Shown here piece by piece: positions 1-7,105 of a DNA stretch of 19,326 nt; the first letter of the stretch is position 1, and the number at the start of each line of letters is the position of its first letter. This DNA is from Cryomorphaceae bacterium (GTDB lineage: Bacteria; Bacteroidota; Bacteroidia; Flavobacteriales; Schleiferiaceae): assembly GCA_949547975.1 (NCBI GenBank), contig CATITW010000048.1, positions 1 to 19,326 of the forward strand. The letters are read 5' to 3'. The notes below the pieces were generated by a model. That model saw nothing but the letters and a program-made list of their open reading frames with translations, was not told where the DNA came from and did no database searches. Made by a program: the position numbers and the translations under genes.

Positions 1-949
1 CACCGAGCGAATTCAGCAGCACAAAACGCACCTCGCCCGCCTGATTCTTTTTATCTGCCAACTGCAATTCCCACAGCGCATCGAAATATTTGTCTTCAAC
101 TTTTTTCCAAGGATACACCTGTGCGAGCAGCGCTTGTAGTGCCCATTCCTCACTCAACATCAGCGCCAAATGGAGGCCTTGCACCACGGCAAATCCGTGT
201 GGAATTTCATTTCCCTGTCCATAATGAAGACTCTCCCAAGCGTGACCGAATGTGTGCCCAAAATTCAGCACTTTTCTTCGTCCACGCTCTTTAAAATCTT
301 CACGAACGACGCCCAATTTCACCTCGACCGAACGCGCGATCGAAGCAGCATCTATGGCTCCAGGCTCCAACTGCAGCACCTGCGGCCAATCCTTTCCTGA
401 GATGAGACTGTGCTTGATCATTTCTCCATGACCGCTTTGCCATTCTACCTGAGGCAAACTCAACAAGTGATCGGGATCGATGACCACCACGTCGGGCTGT
501 TGGAACACGCCGATTTGGTTTTTCAGGCCGCCGAAATTGACACCATTCTTACCGCCGACAGAAGCATCGACCATGGCCAATAAAGAAGTTGGAATTTGCG
601 CGAAGGGAATCCCACGTTTAAACGTGGAAGCCACAAATGCGCCGAGATCACACACCATGCCTCCGCCGATATTCAGCAGAATGCTGTGCCGGTCCGCGCC
701 ATACTCTAACATCGCATGCCACAGCTGTGCCGCAATCTCAAGGGACTTACTCTCCTCACCTGGATCCACCTCAAGCACTTCATAGTCTGCATCGAGATGG
801 GGCAACTGTTGCACCACTTTAGGTAAGCAAACCGCTGTGTTTGAGTCGATCAGCAGAAAAGTTTTGGACGGCTGCACGGTAGCGAGCCAGCGGTCTAGAT
901 CTGCATAGCCTTCAAGGCCATAAACGGGGGTAGAGTTCGATATATTCAC
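1..949 (-). CDS. aroB: 3-dehydroquinate synthase, C-terminus cut by window edge
   Basis: AroB converts DAHP to 3-dehydroquinate, the second step of the shikimate pathway, in the cytoplasm with NAD+ and a divalent metal. About 316 residues are present; the window edge removes roughly the last 35. Visible motifs are the NAD-binding GGGMVCDLGAF (residues 95-105), the KRGIPF and PTSLLAMVDASVGGKNGVN segments, and the expected metal ligands E176 (GHGEMIKH), H232 (NFGHTFGH) and H251 (HGFAVVQG). The start is GTG at 947-949: an in-frame TGA lies two codons upstream and the first internal Met is at residue 80, inside the conserved fold. It diverges from the proline dehydrogenase gene. A -7-like box ends only 4 nt before the GTG, so the mRNA may be leaderless. 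The family call is secure from motifs; the start is well supported but unusual. Confidence 0.95.
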   Translation of the reverse strand, partial: MNISNSTPVYGLEGYADLDRWLATVQPSKTFLLIDSNTAVCLPKVVQQLPHLDADYEVLEVDPGEESKSLEIAAQLWHAMLEYGADRHSILLNIGGGMVCDLGAFVASTFKRGIPFAQIPTSLLAMVDASVGGKNGVNFGGLKNQIGVFQQPDVVVIDPDHLLSLPQVEWQSGHGEMIKHSLISGKDWPQVLQLEPGAIDAASIARSVEVKLGVVREDFKERGRRKVLNFGHTFGHAWESLHYGQGNEIPHGFAVVQGLHLALMLSEEWALQALLAQVYPWKKVEDKYFDALWELQLADKKNQAGEVRFVLLNSLG

Positions 950-953
950 CCTT

Positions 954-961
954 CAAAAATA
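954..961 (-). promoter_or_regulatory. Probable -7 box for aroB
   Basis: Reading the minus strand gives TATTTTTG, a full match to the Bacteroidota -7 consensus TAnnTTTG. It ends 4 nt before the GTG of aroB. Transcription normally begins a few nucleotides after this box, so the mRNA would start at or next to the GTG. No clear TTTG -33 element is seen; a TTC lies at about the right distance. The assignment is inferred from sequence only. Confidence 0.4.
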
Positions 962-975
962 ACACTTCTAGGCAC

Positions 976-983
976 TATATTTG
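976..983 (+). promoter_or_regulatory. Probable -7 box for the proline dehydrogenase gene
   Basis: The sequence TATATTTG matches the Bacteroidota -7 consensus TAnnTTTG. It lies 21 nt before the ATG at 1005. The same octamer at nearly the same distance precedes efp (10846-10853). The box lies back to back with the aroB -7 box, with 14 nt between them. No convincing TTTG -33 element is visible. The short leader fits the lack of a Shine-Dalgarno site. Confidence 0.5.
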
Positions 984-1004
984 AATTTCCTAACACAGCG
1001 TGCA

Positions 1005-2168
1005 ATGATTGATTTTTCTAACACGGAGACGGCCTTCAAGATGAAGACGAACATGGATTTGAAACAGAGCCAGTTGCTCTTTTCAACGTTGAGTTCGCCT
1101 TCAGTGGTCCACCTTCTTAAGTCGCTCACCATGGCGTCTCTGAAGCTTCGACTCCCCATCAAAGGGATCGTCAAAGCCACCGTTTTTAGACAATTCTGTG
1201 GCGGTGAATCCGTGAAAGAATGTGACGCTCAAATCCGCCGTTTGGCCCAAGGAAAAGTCGGTGCCATCCTCGACTACAGTGTCGAAGGCAAGGCGCAAGA
1301 GGCAGATTTCGACCGAACGCTCGAGATGACCTTGCAGACCCTGGACCACGCAAAAACACATCCCTTCATCCCATTTGCCGTGTTTAAGCCAACCGGTTTA
1401 GGCAGCATCGATCTCTACGAGAAAGTCAGCAAGAATGAAGTACTGACTGCCGAAGAACAGGCCGCTTGGGATCGGGTTACGAAACGCTGGAAAACGATTT
1501 TTGATAAGGCAGATACCTTACGCGTTCGCGTGATGGTGGATGCGGAAGAAAGTTGGATTCAACCAGCGGTAGATGAACTCGTCATACATTTCATGCGCCA
1601 GCACAACCGCAATGCCGCGATCGTGCACAACACGGCACAGATGTACCGTCACGACCGCTTGAAGCAACTGGAGGATGCGCTAGAATTGGCCAAAGATGAA
1701 GGGTTTAAATACGGTGTGAAGATTGTTCGTGGCGCTTACATGGAAAAGGAACGCGCACGTGCAGCTGCGATGGGCTATGAAGATCCTATACAACCGGACA
1801 AGGCAGCTTCGGACCGCGATTATAATGCCGCACTGCACCTGGCCATCACGAATCTTGAGCACATGGCGGTCGTCATTGGAACGCACAACGAAGAGAGCGT
1901 TGAACTTGCCGCTTCACTGATGAAAAAATTGATGATCAAGCTCAATGACGAGCGCATCTATATCGCGCAACTCTTCGGGATGAGCGACCACATCAGCTTC
2001 AACGCTGCGGCCTCTGGGATGAATGTGGCGAAGTATTTGCCGTTCGGACCTGTTAAAGACGTGCTTCCCTACCTGTTTAGAAGGGCGGAAGAAAACACGA
2101 GTGTAGAGGGGCAAACCGGAAGAGAATTAGGCCTCATCCAGAGCGAACTGCAGCGCAGAAAGGGTTGA
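1005..2168 (+). CDS. Proline dehydrogenase (PRODH, monofunctional)
   Basis: This FAD enzyme oxidises proline to pyrroline-5-carboxylate, the first step of proline catabolism, and passes electrons to the quinone pool. The protein has 387 residues and is the single-domain form found in Bacteroidota, not the bifunctional PutA. Visible PRODH motifs are VDAEES (178-183), VKIVRGAYMEKER (238-250), GTHNE (292-296), LFGMSD (323-328), YLPFGPV (344-350) and the C-terminal YLFRRAEEN (356-364), which carries the paired arginines that bind the proline carboxylate. I chose ATG 1005 over an in-frame TTG at 981: the TTG lies inside the -7 box, and the N-terminus from 1005 (MIDFSNTETAF) resembles that of relatives. 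It diverges from aroB and ends 4 bp from the stop of a convergent gene. The separate P5C dehydrogenase is not in the window. Confidence 0.93.
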   Translation: MIDFSNTETAFKMKTNMDLKQSQLLFSTLSSPSVVHLLKSLTMASLKLRLPIKGIVKATVFRQFCGGESVKECDAQIRRLAQGKVGAILDYSVEGKAQEADFDRTLEMTLQTLDHAKTHPFIPFAVFKPTGLGSIDLYEKVSKNEVLTAEEQAAWDRVTKRWKTIFDKADTLRVRVMVDAEESWIQPAVDELVIHFMRQHNRNAAIVHNTAQMYRHDRLKQLEDALELAKDEGFKYGVKIVRGAYMEKERARAAAMGYEDPIQPDKAASDRDYNAALHLAITNLEHMAVVIGTHNEESVELAASLMKKLMIKLNDERIYIAQLFGMSDHISFNAAASGMNVAKYLPFGPVKDVLPYLFRRAEENTSVEGQTGRELGLIQSELQRRKG

Positions 2169-2172
2169 TCCT

Positions 2173-2544
2173 TTAGTCCTGAACGCGAACCACATCCAAA
2201 ACGCGTACCGTATCTTTGCAGTTTTCGAGCGTTAATTCGTACGGATAGCTTTCGAAAGAGACGAAGAGAATGTACTCACCACAAGGTTCTTTTCGGGTAT
2301 CACTTTTCCCAAAACGCACCTTGCCCTCGCGGACTGCACGGTAGTACAAGCTGTCTTGACTCAGGTCCAGCACTTCGTGAACCAGCGTAGTAGAATCCAC
2401 TGCCTTTGTACGGAACAATTTTTTAACGCGTGCTTGCGGTCCATACGCATAGTCCAGATCGCGATCGCCGAAAAAAGCAAATACGATCAGCACACCGAGG
2501 CCGATACCGATGATGTAAAATAAAAGTCTGCGTAAAAAAGCCAT
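2173..2544 (-). CDS. Small conserved membrane-anchored protein, function unknown
   Basis: A 123-residue protein with one N-terminal membrane helix (about residues 7-25), followed by a soluble domain of about 95 residues. The motif around FGKSDTRKEPCGEYILF and a later ENCKDTVRV place cysteines at 88 and 109. These could form a disulfide if the domain is outside the inner membrane. From memory, similar proteins (one helix, then the KSDT...PC and NC.DTV motifs) occur in other flavobacteria and are sometimes labelled DUF4258-like; I cannot verify that label. It is the last gene of the porX-tsaE-ald operon, 25 bp after ald. No function is assigned. Confidence 0.8.
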   Translation of the reverse strand: MAFLRRLLFYIIGIGLGVLIVFAFFGDRDLDYAYGPQARVKKLFRTKAVDSTTLVHEVLDLSQDSLYYRAVREGKVRFGKSDTRKEPCGEYILFVSFESYPYELTLENCKDTVRVLDVVRVQD

Positions 2545-2569
2545 ACTCCGGTTTAGAATCTAAAAAGCG

Positions 2570-3781
2570 TTACAGCGTACCGAACAGCAGGGAATCATTG
2601 GAAAACGGCAAATCAAAATGCTCGCCCAGATGACGCTTGGTCAGTAAACCGCGGTAAAGATAAAGTCCCGCTCGAATGTTTAGATCAAAATGCAAGCATT
2701 CTTGTACACCACCGCCAGCTGCCATTTCCCCCAGCATAGGAGCCACAAAATTACTCATCGCAATACTCGCGGTATGCCCCACAGCACTTGCAATGTTTGG
2801 AACACAGTAATGCACTACTCCTTCGTGCACAAAAGTAGGTGCATCATGCGAAGTGATTTCCGATGTTTCAAAGCAGCCGCCGTGATCGATACTGATGTCG
2901 ATGACTACACTTCCAGCGCTCATCTGCTCCACCATATCCTCTGTGACCACCACTGGTGTTCTACCTTCTACGGGAGCTAATGCACCGATAACGATATCTG
3001 CTTCGTTTAATCTTTTCGAGAGTACTACATCCTGGAGCACTTCTGTACTGATGGAATATTCGAGCTGTTCAGTAACGCCACGAAGGCGATGTACGCTCGC
3101 ATCCATAAGCACTACAGAGGCGCCCATTCCGAGGGCCGCACGTGCTGCTGCCGTGCCCGAAACACCTGCGCCTATAACCACAACATTTGCTGGAGCTACA
3201 CCAGGAACACCACCGATAAGCTTGCCTTTGCCAGCACCCGAGGCACCCTCTGCAAGCAGGCTTGCCCCTAGACGCGCCGCCATCTGACCGGCAATCTCAC
3301 TCATCGCTATGCGCAGGGCACTTTGATCGTCGCCGTTGCGCACTTCTTCGAGCGCCAAGGCCGTTATTTTTTTATCGGCAAGTGCTTTAAAATAGTCGCG
3401 ATTCCGCGTTCTTAGCTGCAAGGCGCTGATCAGTGTCTGACCGCCGCGCATCATGGCTATTTCCGAGAGCGTGGGTGGTGCAACTTTGGCAATGACCGCA
3501 CATTCAAAAACTTCTTGAGGACCGCGAACGATGGAGGCGCCGGCTTCGGCATACATCGCATCGGTAAAACCGGCTGAGCTCCCGGCACCTTGTTCTAAGC
3601 GGATTTCGTGCCCATTGCGAACCAAAACTTCCACACTTTCCGGCGTGAGCAGGATGCGGTGTTCGTTCATCTCGCGTTCTTTGGGAATGCCGATGTGCAG
3701 CTGCGCATCTTTCGTCGCTACTGCCAGGCGTTCTTCTTGAGTTGCGAAAGCGGTTTCCGACCAGCTAATATATTCACTCAT
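2570..3781 (-). CDS. ald: Alanine dehydrogenase family protein, catalytic His replaced by Gln
   Basis: Alanine dehydrogenase interconverts L-alanine and pyruvate plus ammonia with NAD. The 403 residues show the family plan: the N-terminal substrate-binding motif GIPKEREMNEHRILLTPE (31-48, with the pyruvate-binding Arg as R42), K99 (AKVAPP), the Rossmann motif VVIGAGVSG (201-209) and the catalytic Asp as D299 (SIDHGGCFE). The residue aligned to the catalytic His of the YLHLA motif in typical enzymes is Gln (Q122, in LISALQLR). From memory this swap occurs in other Bacteroidota members. There is an N-terminal extension of about 28 residues. The start codon overlaps the tsaE stop by 8 bp (ATGAGTGA), which suggests translational coupling. 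It could have altered activity or be a related dehydrogenase; the fold is certain, the reaction probable. Confidence 0.88.
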   Translation of the reverse strand: MSEYISWSETAFATQEERLAVATKDAQLHIGIPKEREMNEHRILLTPESVEVLVRNGHEIRLEQGAGSSAGFTDAMYAEAGASIVRGPQEVFECAVIAKVAPPTLSEIAMMRGGQTLISALQLRTRNRDYFKALADKKITALALEEVRNGDDQSALRIAMSEIAGQMAARLGASLLAEGASGAGKGKLIGGVPGVAPANVVVIGAGVSGTAAARAALGMGASVVLMDASVHRLRGVTEQLEYSISTEVLQDVVLSKRLNEADIVIGALAPVEGRTPVVVTEDMVEQMSAGSVVIDISIDHGGCFETSEITSHDAPTFVHEGVVHYCVPNIASAVGHTASIAMSNFVAPMLGEMAAGGGVQECLHFDLNIRAGLYLYRGLLTKRHLGEHFDLPFSNDSLLFGTL

Positions 3782-4247
3782 GGTTCCAAGGTATTTCGGC
3801 TGCGGTCACTTCAGGGTAAAACAGGATGTTTCGAAGCGAATTATCCTGAGCAGTAATCACAACCCGTCCTACGGTGTAAGGTAAGAAAGATTGCACACGT
3901 TCCGCCCACTCGATCCAAACCGGACAACTTTCATCCACGTATTCTTCAAAACCCAAACCATAGGCTTCGTCCTCGTCTTCAATCCGGTAGGCATCCACAT
4001 GATAGAGGGTTCCTTGGGGTCCGGAATGCTCCTCGATGAGCGCAAATGTCGGAGAAGATCCAGCATCTTCACTCCCCCATGCTTTGACCAATTCAGCACA
4101 CAGCGTAGTTTTCCCACTGCCCATAGGCGCATCGAGCACATTCACAGCGCATTTTTGAGCTTCGAGAATCTTGCGTGCGACCTCCGGCAGATCGGCCAGA
4201 GCAACATCTAAAAATTGGATACAGCTATTTTGCTTCGAGAATTGCAT
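3774..4247 (-). CDS. tsaE: TsaE, ATPase of the t6A tRNA-modification complex
   Basis: TsaE is the P-loop ATPase that works with TsaB and TsaD to put threonylcarbamoyl on A37 of ANN-decoding tRNAs. The 157 residues match the usual length. Motifs are the Walker A APMGSGKTT (40-48), SPTF (65-68), HVDAYR (83-88) and WIEWAE (111-116), in family order. The ATG lies inside the end of porX (23 bp overlap, different frame), and the stop overlaps the ald start by 8 bp, so all three should be translated from one mRNA. tsaB and tsaD are not in the window. Confidence 0.93.
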   Translation of the reverse strand: MQFSKQNSCIQFLDVALADLPEVARKILEAQKCAVNVLDAPMGSGKTTLCAELVKAWGSEDAGSSPTFALIEEHSGPQGTLYHVDAYRIEDEDEAYGLGFEEYVDESCPVWIEWAERVQSFLPYTVGRVVITAQDNSLRNILFYPEVTAAEIPWNHE

Positions 4248-5769
4248 ACGGGATAATCAACTCCTCCAAAGATACGCCACCGTGCTGATAGGTGTTTCGA
4301 TAATACTGCACGTAGTGGTTGTAGTTGTTCGGATAGGCATAAAACTGATCGTTCAATGCAAAAATAAATTCATCAGCGATGTGACTTTTCGGCAGTCCGA
4401 CGCGCGTAGGATCCTTCACCACAAGACTGTGCTTGTTTTGATAGCTCATCCCGTTGCCGTTCTTAAATCGCAGGTTCGTCGTCAGGTCGCGCGTACCCAC
4501 CACTTTGGTCGCTTTATTCACATTCACGGTCCCATGATCGGTCGTTACCACCACGGTAAACCCTTGTTTAGCAGCCCACTGCATTGCTTTTCGCAGCGGA
4601 GAACCTTCAAACCAAGTCGCGGTCAACCTCCGATAGGCACTGTCATTTGAAGCCAATTCCCGGATCACCTCCACATCCGTTCGTGCATGCGAAAGAGTGT
4701 CCACGAAGTTGTACACCAAAGCCACAACATCGGCGTCTTTGTTCTTGTGAATGCTGTCCACAAACTTCGTTGCACCGCGCAAATTCACCACTTTATGATA
4801 GCGCATTTGTTTCGATCCCAATCCCAGCGCATGCAATTGCTCCTGAAACAGTTCCCCTTCAAATGCGTTTTTCGAACCTTCTTCGTGCTCTTCTTTCCAG
4901 TACTGCGGAAATTTCTTTTTGATCTCCAGCGGCAACATTCCCGCAAACAACGCATTCCGCGCATACTGCGTCGCCGAAGGCAGGATCGAGCTGTAGAGCC
5001 CTTCTTCTTTGATGCTAAAATCTTCGTTGATCGCCGGAGCGATGGCCTTCCACTGGTCGTAACGCAAGTTATCGACCACTACAAAAAACACCTTCTCCCC
5101 TTTGCGCAACCTCGGACCCACGACCTGCCCCACCACTTCGTGCGACAGCATCGGGCGCTCGTCGGAGGAAAACCAATCTTCATATTCGTTCGAAATGAAG
5201 CGGCAAAAGAGCTCATTCGCCTCTTTTTTCTGAGTCGTAAGTACCCCTTTCAAGCCTTCTTCCTTCCCTTGATCCAGCTCCAATTCCCATCGCAGCAGCT
5301 CCCGATAAAACGAGGACCATTCGTCCCAACTCCGCAGCCCTTGCATGTCCATGGTCAACTTCCCAAAAACCTGCTGGTACCCGCGCGTGGTCGCCTGCGT
5401 CACCAATTCGCGCCCTTCCAAAATCTTCTTCAGACTTAAAAGCACTTGATTCGGATTCACCGGCTTGATCAAATAATCCGCAATTTTGGACCCGATAGCC
5501 ATCTCCATGATGCGTTCTTCCTCACTTTTGGTGATCATCACAATCGGCATTTCTGGCCGGACCAATTTCATCTTCTCCAACGTTTCCAAACCGCTCAAAC
5601 CCGGCATGTTTTCGTCCAAGAATACCGCATCAAACGCCTGCTCAGAAATCACATCCAGTGCATCCGAGCCGTTGTTGCACGTCTCAAACGTATAGCCTTT
5701 TGCTTCCAGGAACATCAAATGCCCTTTGAGCATATCTATTTCATCGTCTACCCATAAAATATTTGGCAT
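4225..5769 (-). CDS. porX: PorX, response regulator with PglZ domain (type IX secretion control)
   Basis: PorX is the response regulator paired with the PorY kinase in Bacteroidota; it controls type IX secretion genes and, in studied species, has a metal-dependent phosphodiesterase domain. The 514 residues begin with a receiver domain (1-125): acidic pair D9/D10, phosphoacceptor D52 (VFLDENMPG), T80 and K102 (IKP). After a helical linker, a PglZ/alkaline-phosphatase-fold domain (about 220-510) keeps the likely metal ligands D233 (VVDNLRYD), T267 (LPSATQYARN), D357 and H361 (FVDTLSHART), D411/H412 (TTDHGT) and H496 (YQHGG). No DNA-binding domain follows, as expected for PorX. It leads the operon with tsaE and ald. 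A TACTTTTA box lies 21 nt before its ATG. Identification is strong from architecture and residues. Confidence 0.95.
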   Translation of the reverse strand: MPNILWVDDEIDMLKGHLMFLEAKGYTFETCNNGSDALDVISEQAFDAVFLDENMPGLSGLETLEKMKLVRPEMPIVMITKSEEERIMEMAIGSKIADYLIKPVNPNQVLLSLKKILEGRELVTQATTRGYQQVFGKLTMDMQGLRSWDEWSSFYRELLRWELELDQGKEEGLKGVLTTQKKEANELFCRFISNEYEDWFSSDERPMLSHEVVGQVVGPRLRKGEKVFFVVVDNLRYDQWKAIAPAINEDFSIKEEGLYSSILPSATQYARNALFAGMLPLEIKKKFPQYWKEEHEEGSKNAFEGELFQEQLHALGLGSKQMRYHKVVNLRGATKFVDSIHKNKDADVVALVYNFVDTLSHARTDVEVIRELASNDSAYRRLTATWFEGSPLRKAMQWAAKQGFTVVVTTDHGTVNVNKATKVVGTRDLTTNLRFKNGNGMSYQNKHSLVVKDPTRVGLPKSHIADEFIFALNDQFYAYPNNYNHYVQYYRNTYQHGGVSLEELIIPYAILEAK

Positions 5770-5790
5770 AATTGGTCGTTTAAGTCTTGT

Positions 5791-5798
5791 TAAAAGTA
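5791..5798 (-). promoter_or_regulatory. Candidate -7 box for the porX operon
   Basis: The minus strand reads TACTTTTA, which matches TAnnTTTG except for A in the last place. It lies 21 nt before the porX ATG, the same distance as for the proline dehydrogenase box. A GTTC lies about 20 nt further upstream, a poor -33. The call rests on position and a seven-of-eight match. Confidence 0.3.
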
Positions 5799-5834
5799 AT
5801 ACGCTTCAAGGCCTGAACCCTAAGCAGCGTGCAG

Positions 5835-5842
5835 TATTTTTA
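5835..5842 (+). promoter_or_regulatory. Candidate -7 box for the HD-lpxD-lpxC/fabZ-lpxA operon
   Basis: TATTTTTA matches TAnnTTTG except for the last base and lies 24 nt before the TTG proposed as the start of the HD-domain gene. If real, it rules out start codons further upstream. No good -33 element is seen. Confidence 0.3.
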
Positions 5843-5866
5843 CGGATTCAGGTAAAGCACTACACA

Positions 5867-7105
5867 TTGAGTACAAAGAACAAAATCATTAACGACCCCA
5901 TCTACGGGTTTATTACCATCAAAGACGAGCTCATTTTCAAGCTCATCGACCACCCCTCGTTCCAGCGTTTACGACGCATCTCTCAACTAGGCCTCACCTA
6001 CCTCGTGTATCCCGGTGCCTACCACACTAGATTCCACCATGCGATCGGCGCCATGCACCTGATGGGCCGCGCCATCTACACCTTGCGTCAAAAAGGACAC
6101 GAGATCACCCCCGAAGAAGAGCGCGGTGTACTCGTTGCCATCCTTTTGCACGATGTGGGCCACGGACCCTTTTCGCATGCCCTTGAACACACCTTGATCC
6201 CCGGAGTCAGCCACGAAGCGCTGAGCCTCAAGATCATGGAAGATTTGAACCAAGAATTTGACGGCGCACTCGGCCTAGCCATCGACATCTTCACGAACAA
6301 CTACCCAAAAGCCTTCCTTCACCAGCTCATCTCCTCACAGCTCGACATGGACCGCTTGGACTACCTGCGTCGCGACTCCTTCTATTCTGGAGTCACCGAA
6401 GGCAGTGTCAATTCCGAACGCCTGCTCACCATGCTCAACGTGAAAGACGATCAGCTCGTGGTCGATGCAAAGGGCATCTACAGCGTTGAGAAATTCCTAG
6501 TAGCACGACGCCTCATGTACTGGCAAGTCTACATGCACAAAACCGTGCTCAGCGCAGAATTTATGCTCGTTAACATCCTCAAGCGAGCAAAATACCTCGC
6601 CAGCAAAGGCATCGCCCTGCCCGGCACCCAAGCCTTACAGCATTTCTTGAAAGCCGACTACACCTGGAACGACTTTGAAGAAAACCCAGAGATCATCGCA
6701 AAATTTTTGCTCCTCGACGACTTTGACGTGATGAGCGCGATCAAGGACTGGGCCCTACACGAAGATTTGATTCTCAGCGACCTCAGCCGACGCATCGTGC
6801 ATCGCAAGCTGTTGAAAATACGTCTTCAAGCGGCACCCTTCGACGAAGCGCTGCCAGAGAAATTGGCCCAAGGTATCCGGGAACAATACGGCTTTGAACA
6901 CGGCGAAGAAGACTACATGCTCATCGTTGCTAAAGTCAAAAACCACGCCTACAACAACAAAAAGGGACACATCAACCTCCTGTACAAGGACGGCACCACC
7001 AGCGACATCAGTCAGGCCGCGGATCAGATGACCATTCAAGCCCTCAGCGAACCCGTTGAGCGCCATTTCATCTGCTACCCGCGTGAACTAAAACATCTGT
7101 TATGA
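5867..7105 (+). CDS. HD-domain phosphohydrolase (COG1078 type, dNTPase-like)
   Basis: A metal-dependent phosphohydrolase of the HD superfamily related to dGTPases, SAMHD1 and Bacillus YwfO; the substrate is not known from sequence. With the chosen start it has 412 residues. Metal-site motifs are all present: RFHHAIG (55-61), LLHDVGHGPFSH (93-104, HD pair H95/D96) and SSQLDMDRLDYLRRDS (156-171, likely metal ligand D160). The protein opens with the conserved KIINDPIYGF segment. No ATG or GTG fits, so I use TTG at 5867, ten residues before the end of that segment. The open frame extends upstream to 5726 but overlaps the porX start and codes for unrelated-looking sequence. The stop overlaps the lpxD start (ATGA). 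It is the first gene of the lipid A operon; any link to lipid A is by position only. Confidence 0.88.
   Translation: MSTKNKIINDPIYGFITIKDELIFKLIDHPSFQRLRRISQLGLTYLVYPGAYHTRFHHAIGAMHLMGRAIYTLRQKGHEITPEEERGVLVAILLHDVGHGPFSHALEHTLIPGVSHEALSLKIMEDLNQEFDGALGLAIDIFTNNYPKAFLHQLISSQLDMDRLDYLRRDSFYSGVTEGSVNSERLLTMLNVKDDQLVVDAKGIYSVEKFLVARRLMYWQVYMHKTVLSAEFMLVNILKRAKYLASKGIALPGTQALQHFLKADYTWNDFEENPEIIAKFLLLDDFDVMSAIKDWALHEDLILSDLSRRIVHRKLLKIRLQAAPFDEALPEKLAQGIREQYGFEHGEEDYMLIVAKVKNHAYNNKKGHINLLYKDGTTSDISQAADQMTIQALSEPVERHFICYPRELKHLL

Noticed and set aside
981..1004. In-frame TTG at 981 as the start of proline dehydrogenase
   Set aside because: It falls inside the TATATTTG box, and the residues it adds do not look like the family N-terminus; ATG 1005 fits both promoter and family.
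2159..2174. Small hairpin (AAAGG/CCTTT) between the convergent proline dehydrogenase gene and the small membrane protein gene
   Set aside because: The stem has only five pairs, overlaps both stop codons and is not followed by a T run on either strand; I do not call it a terminator.
2895..3287. 130-codon plus-strand open frame opposite ald
   Set aside because: Low-complexity Ser/Thr/Ala/Pro composition and complete overlap with the conserved Rossmann region of ald mark it as a shadow.
4687..5439. 250-codon open frame on the plus strand opposite porX
   Set aside because: It lies wholly within porX, whose receiver and PglZ motifs are unmistakable. The translation is rich in His, Arg, Phe and Pro with no known motif, as expected of an antisense shadow.
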